The notes: generated by a model from the letters alone, not told the origin. DNA of 64,000 bases from Paenibacillus sp. FSL H8-0048 (GCF_038002825.1 NZ_JBBODF010000001.1:1612001-1676000); one strand, 5' to 3'. Shown: positions 50,069 to 59,743, counted from the first letter of the stretch. Translations and numbers: made by a program.

Positions 50069-51730
50069 CTATTCCAGGCGCAGATAATCAAAATCAGCAT
50101 AGCCGCCCGCTGACTTCGTCGCATAATTGAACAGCGCAAACCGGTAGCCCATAAAGTGAGGCAGCGTATAAGACATCTGCAGCGTATTCCCTATGGATGT
50201 CCAGTTGTTGCCGTCCAGACTATAGGAGAAGTACGCCTTATCCGTCTGATTGGTGAAATCGCAGAGCACCTTCAGATAGACTCTGTTCTGGCTGAGCGGC
50301 ACACCCGCCACTTCAGTCATGGACCCGGAGCTGGCGTTGACCATCACAATGGATTTGGAATTGCCGGACATTTTCACACCGACGAAGCCGTATTTAGCCT
50401 GAAAAGCAGCCAGTCCGGCAACATCTCCGTCCTTCATCCCGCCCGTTTCCAGGGCCGTCACGCCTGTGCTCTTCGGCCCGAACGTCCGCTGGGTCAGCGT
50501 GTTCCGGGCATCCAGCAGGCTTGTACTTACCTTGCCGGTGGTCAGCCGCATGAAGCCTTGGCGCTGGGTCAGCGACCACTTCGAGTTATCGGGGTTGTGG
50601 TTCCACTGCCAGACCTTGGCTAATCCGTTTCCACCCGAAGGCGCAGTGAACTCGTCCGATGCATACACTTTCTTAACCGGATACCCTTCAACAGGCAGAT
50701 TCAGAGTCCGCGGCGCCTTACCCCCGCTTCCGAAGACCGGCCAGTTGCCGGACCAGGTTACCGGCACCAGATACGGCATCCGTCCAACCGCCCCGCTATC
50801 CCTGAAGAGCATCGCGTACCAGGAGCCGGAAGGCGTGTCCACGATGCCTCCCTGGGCAATGCCCGAGTCGTTCAGCGAGACCTGACCTGTGTAGCCTCCG
50901 GTTAAGCTGGTGGAGCGGTAGGTCAACTGAGTGCGTCCGCTTCCCGAAGGCCAGCAGATCAGGAACACATAATAATAGCCGTTGATCTTCTGGATATGCG
51001 CGCCCTCGGCCTTCACAATGAAGTTCGAACCGGCAATATTGCTGGAATTCGGGATGATAACCTGACTGATTCCGCCGGACTTAATAGCCTTGGCATCTGC
51101 CGTCAGCTCAATCAGGCTGATGTTATCCGCCCCGTACACCAGAAAGACCCGGCCATTGTCGAACAGCAGCGAAGCATCGTGATAATAGCTGCCGAGGACC
51201 GACGAGGTCCAAGGGCCATTTTCAATATTCGAGGTCTGATAGATATACGTCCGGCCGGTTGAATTGGACCCGAAGGACACATAGTAGATCCCGTTATTGT
51301 ATCGCAGGCTGCTGGCCCAAGAGCCCTTGCCGTACTCATTCTGTCCGTTGTTCAGATTCTGCGCATCCCCGTTCGCATACGTATCGTAGACATAATTCAC
51401 GATCTCCCAGTTCACCAGATCATAGGACTTCATGATAGGAACACCGGGGGTCATATGCATGGTGGTGCTGGTCATGTAATACACATTGCCTACCCTGATG
51501 ACATCATTGTCCGGGGCATCTGCATAAATGAACGGATTCGTAAAGGTAGCAGCAGCCGCCGTAGAAGGATTGAACAGAATACCGAGCATGAGCGAGATTG
51601 CCAGCAGGTACAGCCCTGCCTTTTTAAAAATAGAAGAATTTATATGTTGCACACGATAACCTATCCTTCTATTTCCCGATGAAACTGTACCATCCTTAAA
51701 AAGGACGGCAAAGCCGTTTCTACTTGCCAT
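50069..51730 (-). CDS. GH43 glycoside hydrolase with C-terminal concanavalin-like domain, secreted
   Basis: A 553-residue enzyme. ATG 51730 follows GGAGGG. A 35-residue N-terminal extension precedes the hydrophobic signal (AGLYLLAISLMLGILFNPSTAAAA). The five-bladed propeller begins with FTNPFIYADAPDNDVIRVGNVYYMTSTTMHMTPGVPIMKSYDLVNW (catalytic Asp in ADAPDND), and the general acid Glu is likely in KAEGAHIQKINGYYY. From about 350 a beta-sandwich (KVWQWNHNPDNSKWSL, MGYRFALFNY) follows, as in beta-xylosidase/arabinofuranosidase GH43 enzymes. Exact specificity unclear. Confidence 0.9.
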   Translation of the reverse strand: MASRNGFAVLFKDGTVSSGNRRIGYRVQHINSSIFKKAGLYLLAISLMLGILFNPSTAAAATFTNPFIYADAPDNDVIRVGNVYYMTSTTMHMTPGVPIMKSYDLVNWEIVNYVYDTYANGDAQNLNNGQNEYGKGSWASSLRYNNGIYYVSFGSNSTGRTYIYQTSNIENGPWTSSVLGSYYHDASLLFDNGRVFLVYGADNISLIELTADAKAIKSGGISQVIIPNSSNIAGSNFIVKAEGAHIQKINGYYYVFLICWPSGSGRTQLTYRSTSLTGGYTGQVSLNDSGIAQGGIVDTPSGSWYAMLFRDSGAVGRMPYLVPVTWSGNWPVFGSGGKAPRTLNLPVEGYPVKKVYASDEFTAPSGGNGLAKVWQWNHNPDNSKWSLTQRQGFMRLTTGKVSTSLLDARNTLTQRTFGPKSTGVTALETGGMKDGDVAGLAAFQAKYGFVGVKMSGNSKSIVMVNASSGSMTEVAGVPLSQNRVYLKVLCDFTNQTDKAYFSYSLDGNNWTSIGNTLQMSYTLPHFMGYRFALFNYATKSAGGYADFDYLRLE

Positions 51731-51759
51731 AGCATCCCTCCTCCCGTATGCTTACCTCG

Positions 51760-53679
51760 TCACTGGTTCCATTCAATATAATCCACATAGGCATCCCAGC
51801 TTCCATTATCCGTGGTTACGACCAGCTTGACTTCCTGATTGCCGGTGGCGTGGGCCACATTGGTCAATGTCTGTACCGAGGGCGTTGTGCCGCTGAAATT
51901 GAAGGAGCCAACGTTCACACCGCCGATCAGCAGATCCACCCGCGCCGTAGAGGAATTGTTGGAAGCCCCCCGGACCGAGAAGTTATGCGTGCCGTAGGCA
52001 TAATACTGATTGAACGATACAGCGTCATCATTCCCGTACAGCGCCACTCCGCTAAAAGGGGAAGTGATCTTGCCCGCATAGGTTCCGCTGAGCGTCATGT
52101 CCTCCGCTTCCACCTTGCTCACCGGAGGAGGTGTTGTGCCGCCATCGCCGCCCGTCGAGAACTGCCAGTAATCGAAGTTGAACAGATTGCCAGAGCCTGA
52201 TCCGGTAAAGACCAGATAGAGTCTGTGCACCCCTGTCGCATTGCTGACCGTAGTCTGTACTTCCTGCCAGGACTGCGCTCCTCCTGTATTTGGAACATTC
52301 AGCGTGCCGACCAGCGGGCCGGTTGCGCTGTCGAGCCGGATTTCGATCTTGCCGCCGCCTGTGGCGGAAGCCACATTCGCCTTGAAGCTGGAAGCGCCAG
52401 TGCCGAAATCGGCATTGCCCACGGCAACCCAGTCTCCATTGTTAATATTGGTCACATTCATATTGCCTACCGGACCGCCGGAGGCCAAGGAGCGTTCAGT
52501 GGTGATGCCCGCGTTCCAGCCGATCGTCTCGGCTTCGACTCTGTTATACGGATTCAGATTGGCAATCTGGGCGATGCCCGCCATATTTCCCTGAACCTCC
52601 TGAATGGTTCCGTTGGAATTATGGACCAGCTTGTTGATATGCGGAGAGCGGTAGCCCTTGCCGTCTCCGAGTACAGCCTTTGCTACAGTCTGGGCATGGT
52701 ACACCACATACCACTCATTATTGAAGTTGAACACGGCATGGTGGTTGTTGCCGCCTACCCCGAAGAAGGTGTACGGATTCTTCAGGAAATGTCCGGTGTA
52801 CGTAAAAGGTCCCATCGGACTGTTGCTGACCATGTACCCGATTTCACCTGCCGGATAGGCAGCCGGGTGCGTGCCGGAGAAGTTGAAGCAATACGAGTAA
52901 TAATATTTGCCGCCGTACTTATGGATGCCCGAATCCTCGAACATATAGGGAGCATCAATAGTGGAGGCGCTTCCAACAATGCTGGTCATATCCGCACCGA
53001 GTCTCAGCACGCGGGCTGTCTTGGGATTCGCGATAGATGCCGGGTCGGAAGTGTTGGGGATGCCCCCGCCCGCATACAGATAGCCGCTGCCGTCGTCATC
53101 GACCAGTACCGCCGGGTCAAACAGCCAGGTCACCCCGGACATTCCCGGCGTGCTGCCTGTCACCAGTGCTTTGCCCAGCGGATCGGACCATGGGCCAATC
53201 GGAGAGTTGGCTGTCAGTACCCCGATGCCTGATGCACCGTTGGCGAAGTACAGGAAGAACTTGTCCTGTCCGTTGATTTTCTTCACGGCGGCTGAAGGCG
53301 CCCAGGAGAGCGAGGCCCATTTGGCAATGCCCGCAGAACCGTTGACATTGTTGGCTCCGGCTACCGGAATGGCGCCATGGTCTGTCCAGTTCACCATATC
53401 TGCCGAAGAGATGACATTGATTTTGTTCAGTGCGCTGAAATCATTGTCCTTCACGGTTCCGTTGCTGTTATAGACATAAGCATCACTCGACATATAGATA
53501 TAGACTCTTCCGTTATACGTCAATGCAAAGGGGTCGGCACCCAGCTTGTGGTCCATCAGCGGATTGGAATTTCCCGGCTGTTTGGCTGTGGCGTTCCCTG
53601 CCGCCTGAGCAGACAGCATAGGCAGACAGCCCAGCAGCAGAACAAAGGTCATCGCAAGCACCGAGAGCTTTTTGAACAT
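51760..53679 (-). CDS. xynD: XynD-like arabinoxylan arabinofuranohydrolase, GH43-CBM6-CBM36
   Basis: A 639-residue secreted enzyme. The start at 53679 (MFKKLSV) has GGAGGAG at proper spacing. Signal: LSVLAMTFVLLLGCLPMLSAQAAG. GH43 catalytic part to about 370: NPLMDHKLGADPFALTYNGRVYIYMSSD and LFDPAVLVDDDGSGYLYAGGG. Then CBM6 (NRVEAETIGW to FNFDYWQFS) and CBM36 (VEAEDMTLSGTYAGKI to WDAYVDYIEWNQ). It should remove arabinofuranosyl side chains from arabinoxylan. It is first of three glycosidase genes, behind a cre-like site. Confidence 0.92.
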   Translation of the reverse strand: MFKKLSVLAMTFVLLLGCLPMLSAQAAGNATAKQPGNSNPLMDHKLGADPFALTYNGRVYIYMSSDAYVYNSNGTVKDNDFSALNKINVISSADMVNWTDHGAIPVAGANNVNGSAGIAKWASLSWAPSAAVKKINGQDKFFLYFANGASGIGVLTANSPIGPWSDPLGKALVTGSTPGMSGVTWLFDPAVLVDDDGSGYLYAGGGIPNTSDPASIANPKTARVLRLGADMTSIVGSASTIDAPYMFEDSGIHKYGGKYYYSYCFNFSGTHPAAYPAGEIGYMVSNSPMGPFTYTGHFLKNPYTFFGVGGNNHHAVFNFNNEWYVVYHAQTVAKAVLGDGKGYRSPHINKLVHNSNGTIQEVQGNMAGIAQIANLNPYNRVEAETIGWNAGITTERSLASGGPVGNMNVTNINNGDWVAVGNADFGTGASSFKANVASATGGGKIEIRLDSATGPLVGTLNVPNTGGAQSWQEVQTTVSNATGVHRLYLVFTGSGSGNLFNFDYWQFSTGGDGGTTPPPVSKVEAEDMTLSGTYAGKITSPFSGVALYGNDDAVSFNQYYAYGTHNFSVRGASNNSSTARVDLLIGGVNVGSFNFSGTTPSVQTLTNVAHATGNQEVKLVVTTDNGSWDAYVDYIEWNQ

Positions 53680-53704
53680 TGGCATTCTCCTCCATTACAA
53701 TTTG

Positions 53705-53718
53705 TGTAAACCCTTTCA
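53705..53718. promoter_or_regulatory. Candidate cre site upstream of xynD
   Basis: TGTAAACCCTTTCA fits TGWAANCGNTNWCA at 13 of 14 positions (C for G at the centre). It lies 26-39 bases before the xynD-like start codon, suited to CcpA repression. Confidence 0.55.
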
Positions 53719-53882
53719 ATCGGATGCGTTACATATGCCGGAAGCTCACAATCCTCCCCTCCTATTGAATTACTTGAATGAATCTACTAATATTTGTTAT
53801 TCGAGATCATCTTAATATACTTCCGCCCAATGAACAATGTAGATTTTTGTTTGAAAAGTTGAAATTTTTTGGTTTTTATGTC

Positions 53883-54944
53883 TTAATATTTGCGGTTGTT
53901 GATCTCCATAGCAGCCAGCTCACGGGTGTATATATCCTCCGGGGTCACCATCCGCTTCGGCAGAGTCCGGCCGGCCATAATCTCCTTCACGGCCTGCGTC
54001 AGCAGCGGCCCCAGCAGCGGATTACATTCGACCACAGCGTTGATGCTGCCCGCCACCATCTGCTCGAACGCCCGCCGCGTCCCGTCCACCGACACAATAA
54101 TAATATCCTCCCCCGGCACAAGTCCGGCCTCCTTAATAGCCTCCACCGCGCCAATGGCCATATCGTCATTATGGGAATAGAGCACCTGCGGCCACTGCTC
54201 CTTCGGCTGCTGCAGGAAGGTCTTCATCACTTCATGACCGCCGCTGCGTGTGAAATCCGCCGGTGCACTGAGGGTAATCTGCAGGTTCGGCTGATCGTCC
54301 AGCATCTTGCGGAACCCGCGTCCGCGGTCGATGGACGGTGTTGAGCCTACGGTTCCCTGCAATTCTGCAATGCGGATCTCACCGTTGTGATGGCGCATCT
54401 TGTCTCTCACATATTTAGCCGCCTTCACTCCTTCTTCATAGAAGTCAGAGCCGATGAACGTGACATAGAGCGAGCTGTCCGGTACATTCACTGAACGGTC
54501 CAGGATAATCACCGGAATTCCGGCCTGCTTAATCTCCAGCAGAATCGGCTCCCAGCCGGTCTGCACCACAGGCGCAATGGCAATCACATCGACCCCGCTG
54601 CGGATAAAAGAACGGATGGCCTCGAACTGCTTCTGCTGATCCTGCTCAGCATTCTTCAGCAGCAGCGTAATCCCCGCCTCCTCGGCGGCTTCGCGGATCG
54701 ATGCGGTGTTCGCTTCCCGCCAGGTGCTCTCCGAACCGAGCTGGGAGAAGCCCAGCCGGGCCGGCTTGTCTGCAGCGGTCTCTGCTGTGGAGGGCAGCAG
54801 GACTGTAAGCGCCGGAGGAGAAGGCTCAGGTATGGGCAGCGCCTGCGGCCTGCCGTTATTCCCGCCACCCGTACAACCGCCCAGCAGCATCAGTGTCAGG
54901 ACGATGCCCAGCAGCACAACCAGGCATTTTTTTACTGTTCGCAC
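53883..54944 (-). CDS. YtfQ-like furanose-binding lipoprotein (second copy)
   Basis: A 353-residue lipoprotein. The start is GTG 54944 with GGGGGA 6 bases upstream; the frame to 55340 is a shadow of the permease gene. Signal and lipobox are VVLLGIVLTLMLLGGC. The core GFSQLGSESTWREANTASIREAAEEAG, APVVQTGWEPILLEIKQAGIPVIILDRSV, ELQGTVGSTPSIDRGRGF and YSHNDDMAIGAVEAIKEAGL closely parallels E. coli YtfQ, which binds galactofuranose. It is last in the transporter operon, after a gap with a cre-like element. Confidence 0.88.
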   Translation of the reverse strand: MRTVKKCLVVLLGIVLTLMLLGGCTGGGNNGRPQALPIPEPSPPALTVLLPSTAETAADKPARLGFSQLGSESTWREANTASIREAAEEAGITLLLKNAEQDQQKQFEAIRSFIRSGVDVIAIAPVVQTGWEPILLEIKQAGIPVIILDRSVNVPDSSLYVTFIGSDFYEEGVKAAKYVRDKMRHHNGEIRIAELQGTVGSTPSIDRGRGFRKMLDDQPNLQITLSAPADFTRSGGHEVMKTFLQQPKEQWPQVLYSHNDDMAIGAVEAIKEAGLVPGEDIIIVSVDGTRRAFEQMVAGSINAVVECNPLLGPLLTQAVKEIMAGRTLPKRMVTPEDIYTRELAAMEINNRKY

Positions 54945-54963
54945 GCAGATTCCCCCTTCCGTA

Positions 54964-54977
54964 TGATAGCGATTACA
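54964..54977. promoter_or_regulatory. Candidate cre site
   Basis: TGATAGCGATTACA matches the CcpA consensus at 13 of 14 positions (T for A at position 4). It lies 20-33 bases before the second binding-protein gene. Confidence 0.55.
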
Positions 54978-55033
54978 ATTATATAGCAAAAAAATGGAGA
55001 GACAAGTATAATTTGTCTCTCCATGCACAATAC

Positions 55034-56002
55034 CTATTCTTTTAAGGTCAGCCGCCTGGAGCTTAGCACCCGCTGCAGCAGGATGAAGATGAACAGCAGC
55101 AGACCGATGACGATCTTCGTCCACCAGGAGCTGAGTGTGCCCTCGAAGCTGATAATCGTCTGAATCACGCCCTGGATCAGTACCCCGAAGAAGGTACCCA
55201 GCACATATCCGACCCCTCCGGTCAGCAGCGTGCCGCCAATGACAACCGCCGCAATCGTGTCCAGCTCGAAGCCGACGGCATGCAGCCCGTACCCCGACAG
55301 CATGTAAAAGGTGAACACCACACCGGCCAGCGCCGAGCATAGTCCGCTAAGCGTATAGACCAGCACCTTGGTTCTCGCCACGGGCAATCCCATCAGCAGC
55401 GCTGATTGCTCACTGCCTCCAAGGGCATACACATTGCGCCCGAACCGGGTATAGTGAGCCGTGAAGATAGCGGCTGCTACGACAAGTATCGCGATAACAG
55501 CGCTAATGGAGAGGAAGCTGCCGCCCGGCAGCGGAATCCGCGTCTGCGCCATGGCGGTGTAGAAGGTGTTATCAATGGTAATGGTATCGATGCTGATAAC
55601 ATAGCATAAGCCCCGGGCCAGGAACATTCCGGCCAGTGTGACGATGAACGGCTGGATGGCGAAATAATGGATAATTGCGCCCATAATGGTACCAAATACG
55701 GCGCCCATCAGGAGTACAAGCGGGATGACCACGGCGGGCGGCCAGCCCTGCTGCTGCACGAGGCTCGCCGAGACCATTGTGGATAACGCAATCACCGAGC
55801 CGACAGACAGATCGATGCCTCCGGACAGGATGACGAAGGACATGCCCACCGCCGTGATTAGCAGAAAGGCATTATCCACCAGCAGATTCATCAGCACCTG
55901 AAGGGAGAAGAAGCCGGTGTACCGGAAGGAACCGGCAGTAAACATGACAATGAACAGCAGAATGGTGACAACGATCGGAATATACTTGCGGTTAAGAGGC
56001 AT
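55034..56002 (-). CDS. yjfF: YjfF-like sugar ABC permease (CUT2)
   Basis: A 322-residue permease with about eight to ten helices. Phrases shared with E. coli YjfF include TDNAFL-like VDNAFLLITAVGMSFVILSGGIDLSVGSVIA, AIQPFIVTLAGMFLARGLCYVIS and FEGTLSSWWTKIVIGLLLFIFILLQR. With the YtfT-like partner it forms the channel of a furanose importer. It overlaps the YtfT-like gene by 11 bases. Confidence 0.92.
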   Translation of the reverse strand: MPLNRKYIPIVVTILLFIVMFTAGSFRYTGFFSLQVLMNLLVDNAFLLITAVGMSFVILSGGIDLSVGSVIALSTMVSASLVQQQGWPPAVVIPLVLLMGAVFGTIMGAIIHYFAIQPFIVTLAGMFLARGLCYVISIDTITIDNTFYTAMAQTRIPLPGGSFLSISAVIAILVVAAAIFTAHYTRFGRNVYALGGSEQSALLMGLPVARTKVLVYTLSGLCSALAGVVFTFYMLSGYGLHAVGFELDTIAAVVIGGTLLTGGVGYVLGTFFGVLIQGVIQTIISFEGTLSSWWTKIVIGLLLFIFILLQRVLSSRRLTLKE

Positions 56003-57032
56003 GACGGCTCATCTCCTTCTCAGCGGGGTAATGCCGCGACTTCCAGCGCGCGGCAATCGCGGCGCGGAAGGTGTCCGACTGGATCAGGCAGACGGCCAGG
56101 ACGACACAGGCCTTAACAACCAGCGTAATCTCCGGCGGCACACCGATCATATAGATGGTGGTGGTCAGCGTCTGGATAATCAGCGCTCCGATCACGGTGC
56201 CGGTCAGATAGAAGCGGCCGCCGTTCAGCGACGTTCCGCCGATGACCACGGCCAGAATAGCGTCCAGCTCATACCAGAGACCGGCATTGTTGCCGTCAGC
56301 GCTGGAGACATTCGAGCTGAGGAGCAGGCCGGCGATGCCGGCGCATAGGCCGCAGAACACATAGACGGCCAGGATAACTAAGTGGGCACGGATGCCGGAC
56401 ATCTTGCTGGCGGCCGGATTACAGCCCACCGATTCAATGAACAGGCCGAGGGCCGTCCGCCGGGTAAGCAGCAGGGCAATCACCAGAACCAGCGCTACGA
56501 CAAAAATAGAGAAAGGCAGCGCAGCCAGTGAACCGGACCCAATATACGCATACTTAGTACTGGTTACCGTAATAATTTGTCCGCCGGTAATGAGCTGGGC
56601 GATCCCTCTTCCCGCGACCATCAGAATCAGTGTGGCTATAATCGGCTGAATCCCGGCCATGGAGACCAGCAGTCCATTCCAGGCCCCCAGCATCAGGGAC
56701 AGGCCTGCGGCCAGCAGCACCGAGGTCAAGATCAGTCCCATACTGTTCTCATCCGCTCCCCTGCTGATGCTCAGGCAGGCGATAGCGCCCGAGATGGCTA
56801 CTATGGAACCGACCGACAGGTCGATCCCCTTGGTAGCCACTACGAGCGTCATCCCGATAGCTACCAGGATCAGCGGCGCACCGAAGTTCAGTATGTCGAT
56901 CAAGCTGCCGTATAAATGCCCGTCATGGACGGTGATGGAGAAGAAATCCGGCGAATAACACAGGTTGAACAGCAGCAGCACAGCCAGTACGCACAGCGGC
57001 CAGAATAAATGATGCTTCATTACTACGCTCAT
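55992..57032 (-). CDS. ytfT: YtfT-like sugar ABC permease (CUT2)
   Basis: A 346-residue permease. The start at 57032 (MSVVMKHHLFWPL) is preferred; the frame to 57053 would begin with TTG inside the ATPase gene. Family signature: NFGAPLILVAIGMTLVVATKGIDLSVGSIVAISGAIA, then MAGIQPIIATLILMVAGRGIAQLITGGQIITV. It is the second channel subunit next to YjfF. The start lies 8 bases past the ATPase stop, and the end overlaps yjfF. Confidence 0.92.
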   Translation of the reverse strand: MSVVMKHHLFWPLCVLAVLLLFNLCYSPDFFSITVHDGHLYGSLIDILNFGAPLILVAIGMTLVVATKGIDLSVGSIVAISGAIACLSISRGADENSMGLILTSVLLAAGLSLMLGAWNGLLVSMAGIQPIIATLILMVAGRGIAQLITGGQIITVTSTKYAYIGSGSLAALPFSIFVVALVLVIALLLTRRTALGLFIESVGCNPAASKMSGIRAHLVILAVYVFCGLCAGIAGLLLSSNVSSADGNNAGLWYELDAILAVVIGGTSLNGGRFYLTGTVIGALIIQTLTTTIYMIGVPPEITLVVKACVVLAVCLIQSDTFRAAIAARWKSRHYPAEKEMSRHAS

Positions 57033-57039
57033 GATTGGT

Positions 57040-58563
57040 TCAGCCTCCCGCAATCGCCTGCATAATCTGCTGCTGGCTCATGTCCTTCTCTGAAATTTCC
57101 TTCACCTTGCGGCGGTCGCGCAGAATGGCGATCCGGTCGCTGACCCGCAGCACCTCATCCAGCTCCGAGGAGATGAACAGGAACGACATCCCCTGCCGGG
57201 AGAGTGTCAGCACCAGCTTCTGAATCTCTGCTTTGGCTCCGATGTCGATCCCCCGAGTCGGCTCATCGAGGATGAACAGCTCCGGCTCTGTCAGCAGCCA
57301 GCGGGCCAGCAGCACCTTCTGCTGATTGCCGCCGCTGAGGTTCTTAATCAGGTGGTCCGGGCTGGGAGGATTGATATTCAGCATGCGGATGTATTCTCCG
57401 GCCAGCTCTTCCTGCCGCCCACGCGGGATCGTCTTGAACATGCCATCCTTGGCCTGGAGCGCCAGAATAATGTTCTCTCTTACCGTCAGATCGCCGATGA
57501 TCCCCTCAGTCTTGCGGTTCTCCGAGCAGAAAGCGATCCGCCGTCCTATGGCCTCCCGGGGCGAGTGCACCCCGCCGCCGGATGACGGCAGGATCACTTG
57601 CCCGAAGTCCGGCTTGTCGGCACCGAACAACAGGCGGGCTGCCTCCGTCCGCCCGGAGCCGAGCAGTCCGGCCAGTCCGACGACCTCTCCCTTGCGGATA
57701 TTCAGGTCGAACGGCTCGATTCCGCCCCGGCGGCCCAGCCCTTCCGCCCTCAGCAGCTCATCGCCCAGGCTGTTCTTGTCCTGTGCCGCAAGCGTTGGCA
57801 GCTCATCCAGCAGATGAAGCTCCTTGCCGATCATCTTGAGTACGAGATCCAGGCGGCTTAGCTCGTTCGCCATGTATTCACCGACCAGCTCGCCGCCACG
57901 CAGAATGGTGACCCGGTCGGAGATTTCATACATCTGGTCCAGAAAATGCGTCACAAACAGGATCGACAGCCCCTCCTGCTGAAGCTTCCTCATAATGCGG
58001 AACAGCTGATCCACTTCGTTCTGATCCAGGCTTGAGGTCGGCTCATCCAGAATCAGCACCTTCGCCGAGATATTCAGCGCTCTGGCAATGGCAACCAATT
58101 GCTGAACTGCAACAGAGTAGCTCTGCAGAGGCAGGGTGACGTCGATATGCAGATTCATCCGTTCCCGGAGCAGCTCCGCTGCCTGCAGGTTCATCTGCTT
58201 CCACTGGATGCAGCCGAACCGCCGCGGCTCCCGGCCGATGAAGATATTCTCGGCCACGGTCAGGTTGGGGCACAGATTCACCTCCTGGTACACGGTACTT
58301 ATGCCCGCAGCCTGTGATTCCTGCGGGCTGCGCATGGAGATGGAGGTGCCCTCCATCTCCACAAGGCCTTCATCAATCGAATAGACGCCGGTCAACACCT
58401 TGATCAAGGTGGATTTACCAGCGCCATTCTCGCCCATCAAGGCATGCACCTCGCCGGGGAACAGGCGCAGACTCACATCTGTCAGGGCTTTCACCCCCGG
58501 AAACCGCTTATGTATCCGGGTCATTTGCAGTATGGGCTGCTGTGTGCTCAAGGCTATATCCAC
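57040..58563 (-). CDS. ytfR: YtfR-like sugar ABC ATPase (two nucleotide-binding domains)
   Basis: A 507-residue tandem ATPase of the CUT2 family. Domain 1: Walker A GENGAGKSTLI (about 42-52), Walker B VLILDEPTSSLD. Domain 2: degenerate Walker A GLLGSGRTEAARLLFG (about 293), signature LSGGNQQKVLLARWLL, Walker B LFILDEPTRGIDIG. It powers uptake through YtfT/YjfF. A perfect stem-loop separates it from the upstream binding-protein gene, a usual device for making more binding protein than ATPase. Confidence 0.93.
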   Translation of the reverse strand: MDIALSTQQPILQMTRIHKRFPGVKALTDVSLRLFPGEVHALMGENGAGKSTLIKVLTGVYSIDEGLVEMEGTSISMRSPQESQAAGISTVYQEVNLCPNLTVAENIFIGREPRRFGCIQWKQMNLQAAELLRERMNLHIDVTLPLQSYSVAVQQLVAIARALNISAKVLILDEPTSSLDQNEVDQLFRIMRKLQQEGLSILFVTHFLDQMYEISDRVTILRGGELVGEYMANELSRLDLVLKMIGKELHLLDELPTLAAQDKNSLGDELLRAEGLGRRGGIEPFDLNIRKGEVVGLAGLLGSGRTEAARLLFGADKPDFGQVILPSSGGGVHSPREAIGRRIAFCSENRKTEGIIGDLTVRENIILALQAKDGMFKTIPRGRQEELAGEYIRMLNINPPSPDHLIKNLSGGNQQKVLLARWLLTEPELFILDEPTRGIDIGAKAEIQKLVLTLSRQGMSFLFISSELDEVLRVSDRIAILRDRRKVKEISEKDMSQQQIMQAIAGG

Positions 58564-58585
58564 TCCTTATTCTCCATAGACAACC

Positions 58586-58613
58586 GCTCCGGCGGTTCAA
58601 GGACCGCCGGAGC
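58586..58613 (-). other. Intercistronic stem-loop between ytfQ-like and ytfR-like genes
   Basis: A perfect 11-bp stem GCTCCGGCGGT/ACCGCCGGAGC with a 6-base loop and no T-run. It is likely a stabiliser or partial terminator that raises binding-protein mRNA relative to the transporter. Confidence 0.7.
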
Positions 58614-58635
58614 AAGGTTTCTTTTGGCTTGCTGA

Positions 58636-59676
58636 TTAATACTGGCGGCTAGGCAACGCTTCCTTGGCCTGCTCGGAAGTGAAGGTGGTCTCTTCAGTCA
58701 CGATCCGTGCCTCTACCGGCTTGCCGTCGACCACATCCTTAACTACCTGCATCAGCTGAGGTCCAAGCAGCGGGTTACACTCGACGATGAAATTGATTTT
58801 ACCTTCACTGGCAGCCTGCATTCCGTCCTTCACGGCATCGACAGAAATAATCTTGATATCCTGGCCCGGCTTGAGGCCTGCCGCTTCAATTGCTTGAATA
58901 GCCCCCAGCGCCATATCGTCGTTATGGGCATACAGCACATCAATTTTCTTATTGGCCTTCAGGAAGGCCTGCATGACTTCCTTGCCCTTGGCGCGGGTGA
59001 AGTCGCCGGTCTGTGAAGCAATAACCTTGAGGTGCGGGTTATCCTTAATGGTCTCGGCAAAGCCTGCCATCCGGTCATTAGCCGGAGCAGAGCCTGTAGT
59101 TCCCTGCAACTCTACAATATTAACGTCCCCGGAAGCATCCTTATACTGCTCGCTCAGCCACTTCCCTGCCTTGCGTCCTTCTTCCACGAAATCGGAGCCC
59201 AGGAAGGTAACATACAGTGAGGTATCCTTGGAATCTACCGCACGGTCTGTCAGAACAACCGGGATACCCGCCGCCTTAGCCTCCTTCAACACCGTATCCC
59301 AGCCGGATTCCACTACCGGAGAGAAGGAGATGACATCGACCTTTTGCTGGATAAAAGAACGCAGTGCCTTGATCTGATTCTCCTGCTTCTGCTGGGCATC
59401 CGAGAATTTCAGCGTGTAGCCCGCTTCCTTGGCTGAATCCTGGATCGACTTCGTATTCGCGCTGCGCCAGCCGCTCTCCGCTCCGACCTGCGAGAAGCCG
59501 AGCGTGATGTCCTTGGCCTCTTTGGTGGCATTGGCCGCCGGCGCCTTCGTCGCTGCACTGTCTGTCTTGCCCGCATCCGCCGCCGTGTTCCCGCCGTTAT
59601 TGCTGCTGCATGCCCCTAACAGGGTCATAGACAGCGCCAGGGCAAGCACAGCCCCCACTTTTCCAAGCTTTTTCAT
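58636..59676 (-). CDS. ytfQ: YtfQ-like furanose-binding lipoprotein (first copy)
   Basis: A 346-residue lipoprotein: signal and lipobox ALALSMTLLGACSS, an Ala/Lys/Thr-rich linker, then ITLGFSQVGAESGWRSANTKSIQ, DAQQKQENQIKALRSFIQQKVDV, VELQGTTGSAPANDR, FTRAKGKEVMQAFLKA and YAHNDDMALGAIQAIEAAGLKPGQDI, nearly the same wording as E. coli YtfQ. YtfQ prefers furanose sugars; beside arabinoxylan hydrolases, L-arabinofuranose is a reasonable ligand (inferred). It is first in the ytfQRT-yjfF operon. Confidence 0.92.
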   Translation of the reverse strand: MKKLGKVGAVLALALSMTLLGACSSNNGGNTAADAGKTDSAATKAPAANATKEAKDITLGFSQVGAESGWRSANTKSIQDSAKEAGYTLKFSDAQQKQENQIKALRSFIQQKVDVISFSPVVESGWDTVLKEAKAAGIPVVLTDRAVDSKDTSLYVTFLGSDFVEEGRKAGKWLSEQYKDASGDVNIVELQGTTGSAPANDRMAGFAETIKDNPHLKVIASQTGDFTRAKGKEVMQAFLKANKKIDVLYAHNDDMALGAIQAIEAAGLKPGQDIKIISVDAVKDGMQAASEGKINFIVECNPLLGPQLMQVVKDVVDGKPVEARIVTEETTFTSEQAKEALPSRQY

Positions 59677-59729
59677 ATCTCCTTATTCCTCCCCCTTGAC
59701 GTTCACCATGTTCCGGTGTTGTGCCCATT

Positions 59730-59743
59730 ATAGAACGCTTACA
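59730..59743. promoter_or_regulatory. Weak cre-like site upstream of ytfQ
   Basis: ATAGAACGCTTACA keeps the CGCTTACA half of the CcpA consensus but matches only 11 of 14 positions. It lies in the 270-bp gap between ytfQ and the divergent kinase gene. Confidence 0.3.

Noticed and set aside
54945..55340. N-terminal extension of the second YtfQ-like gene
   Set aside because: It is an out-of-frame reading of the permease gene (Arg/His/Gly-rich); a GTG with a strong RBS and signal peptide lies at 54944.
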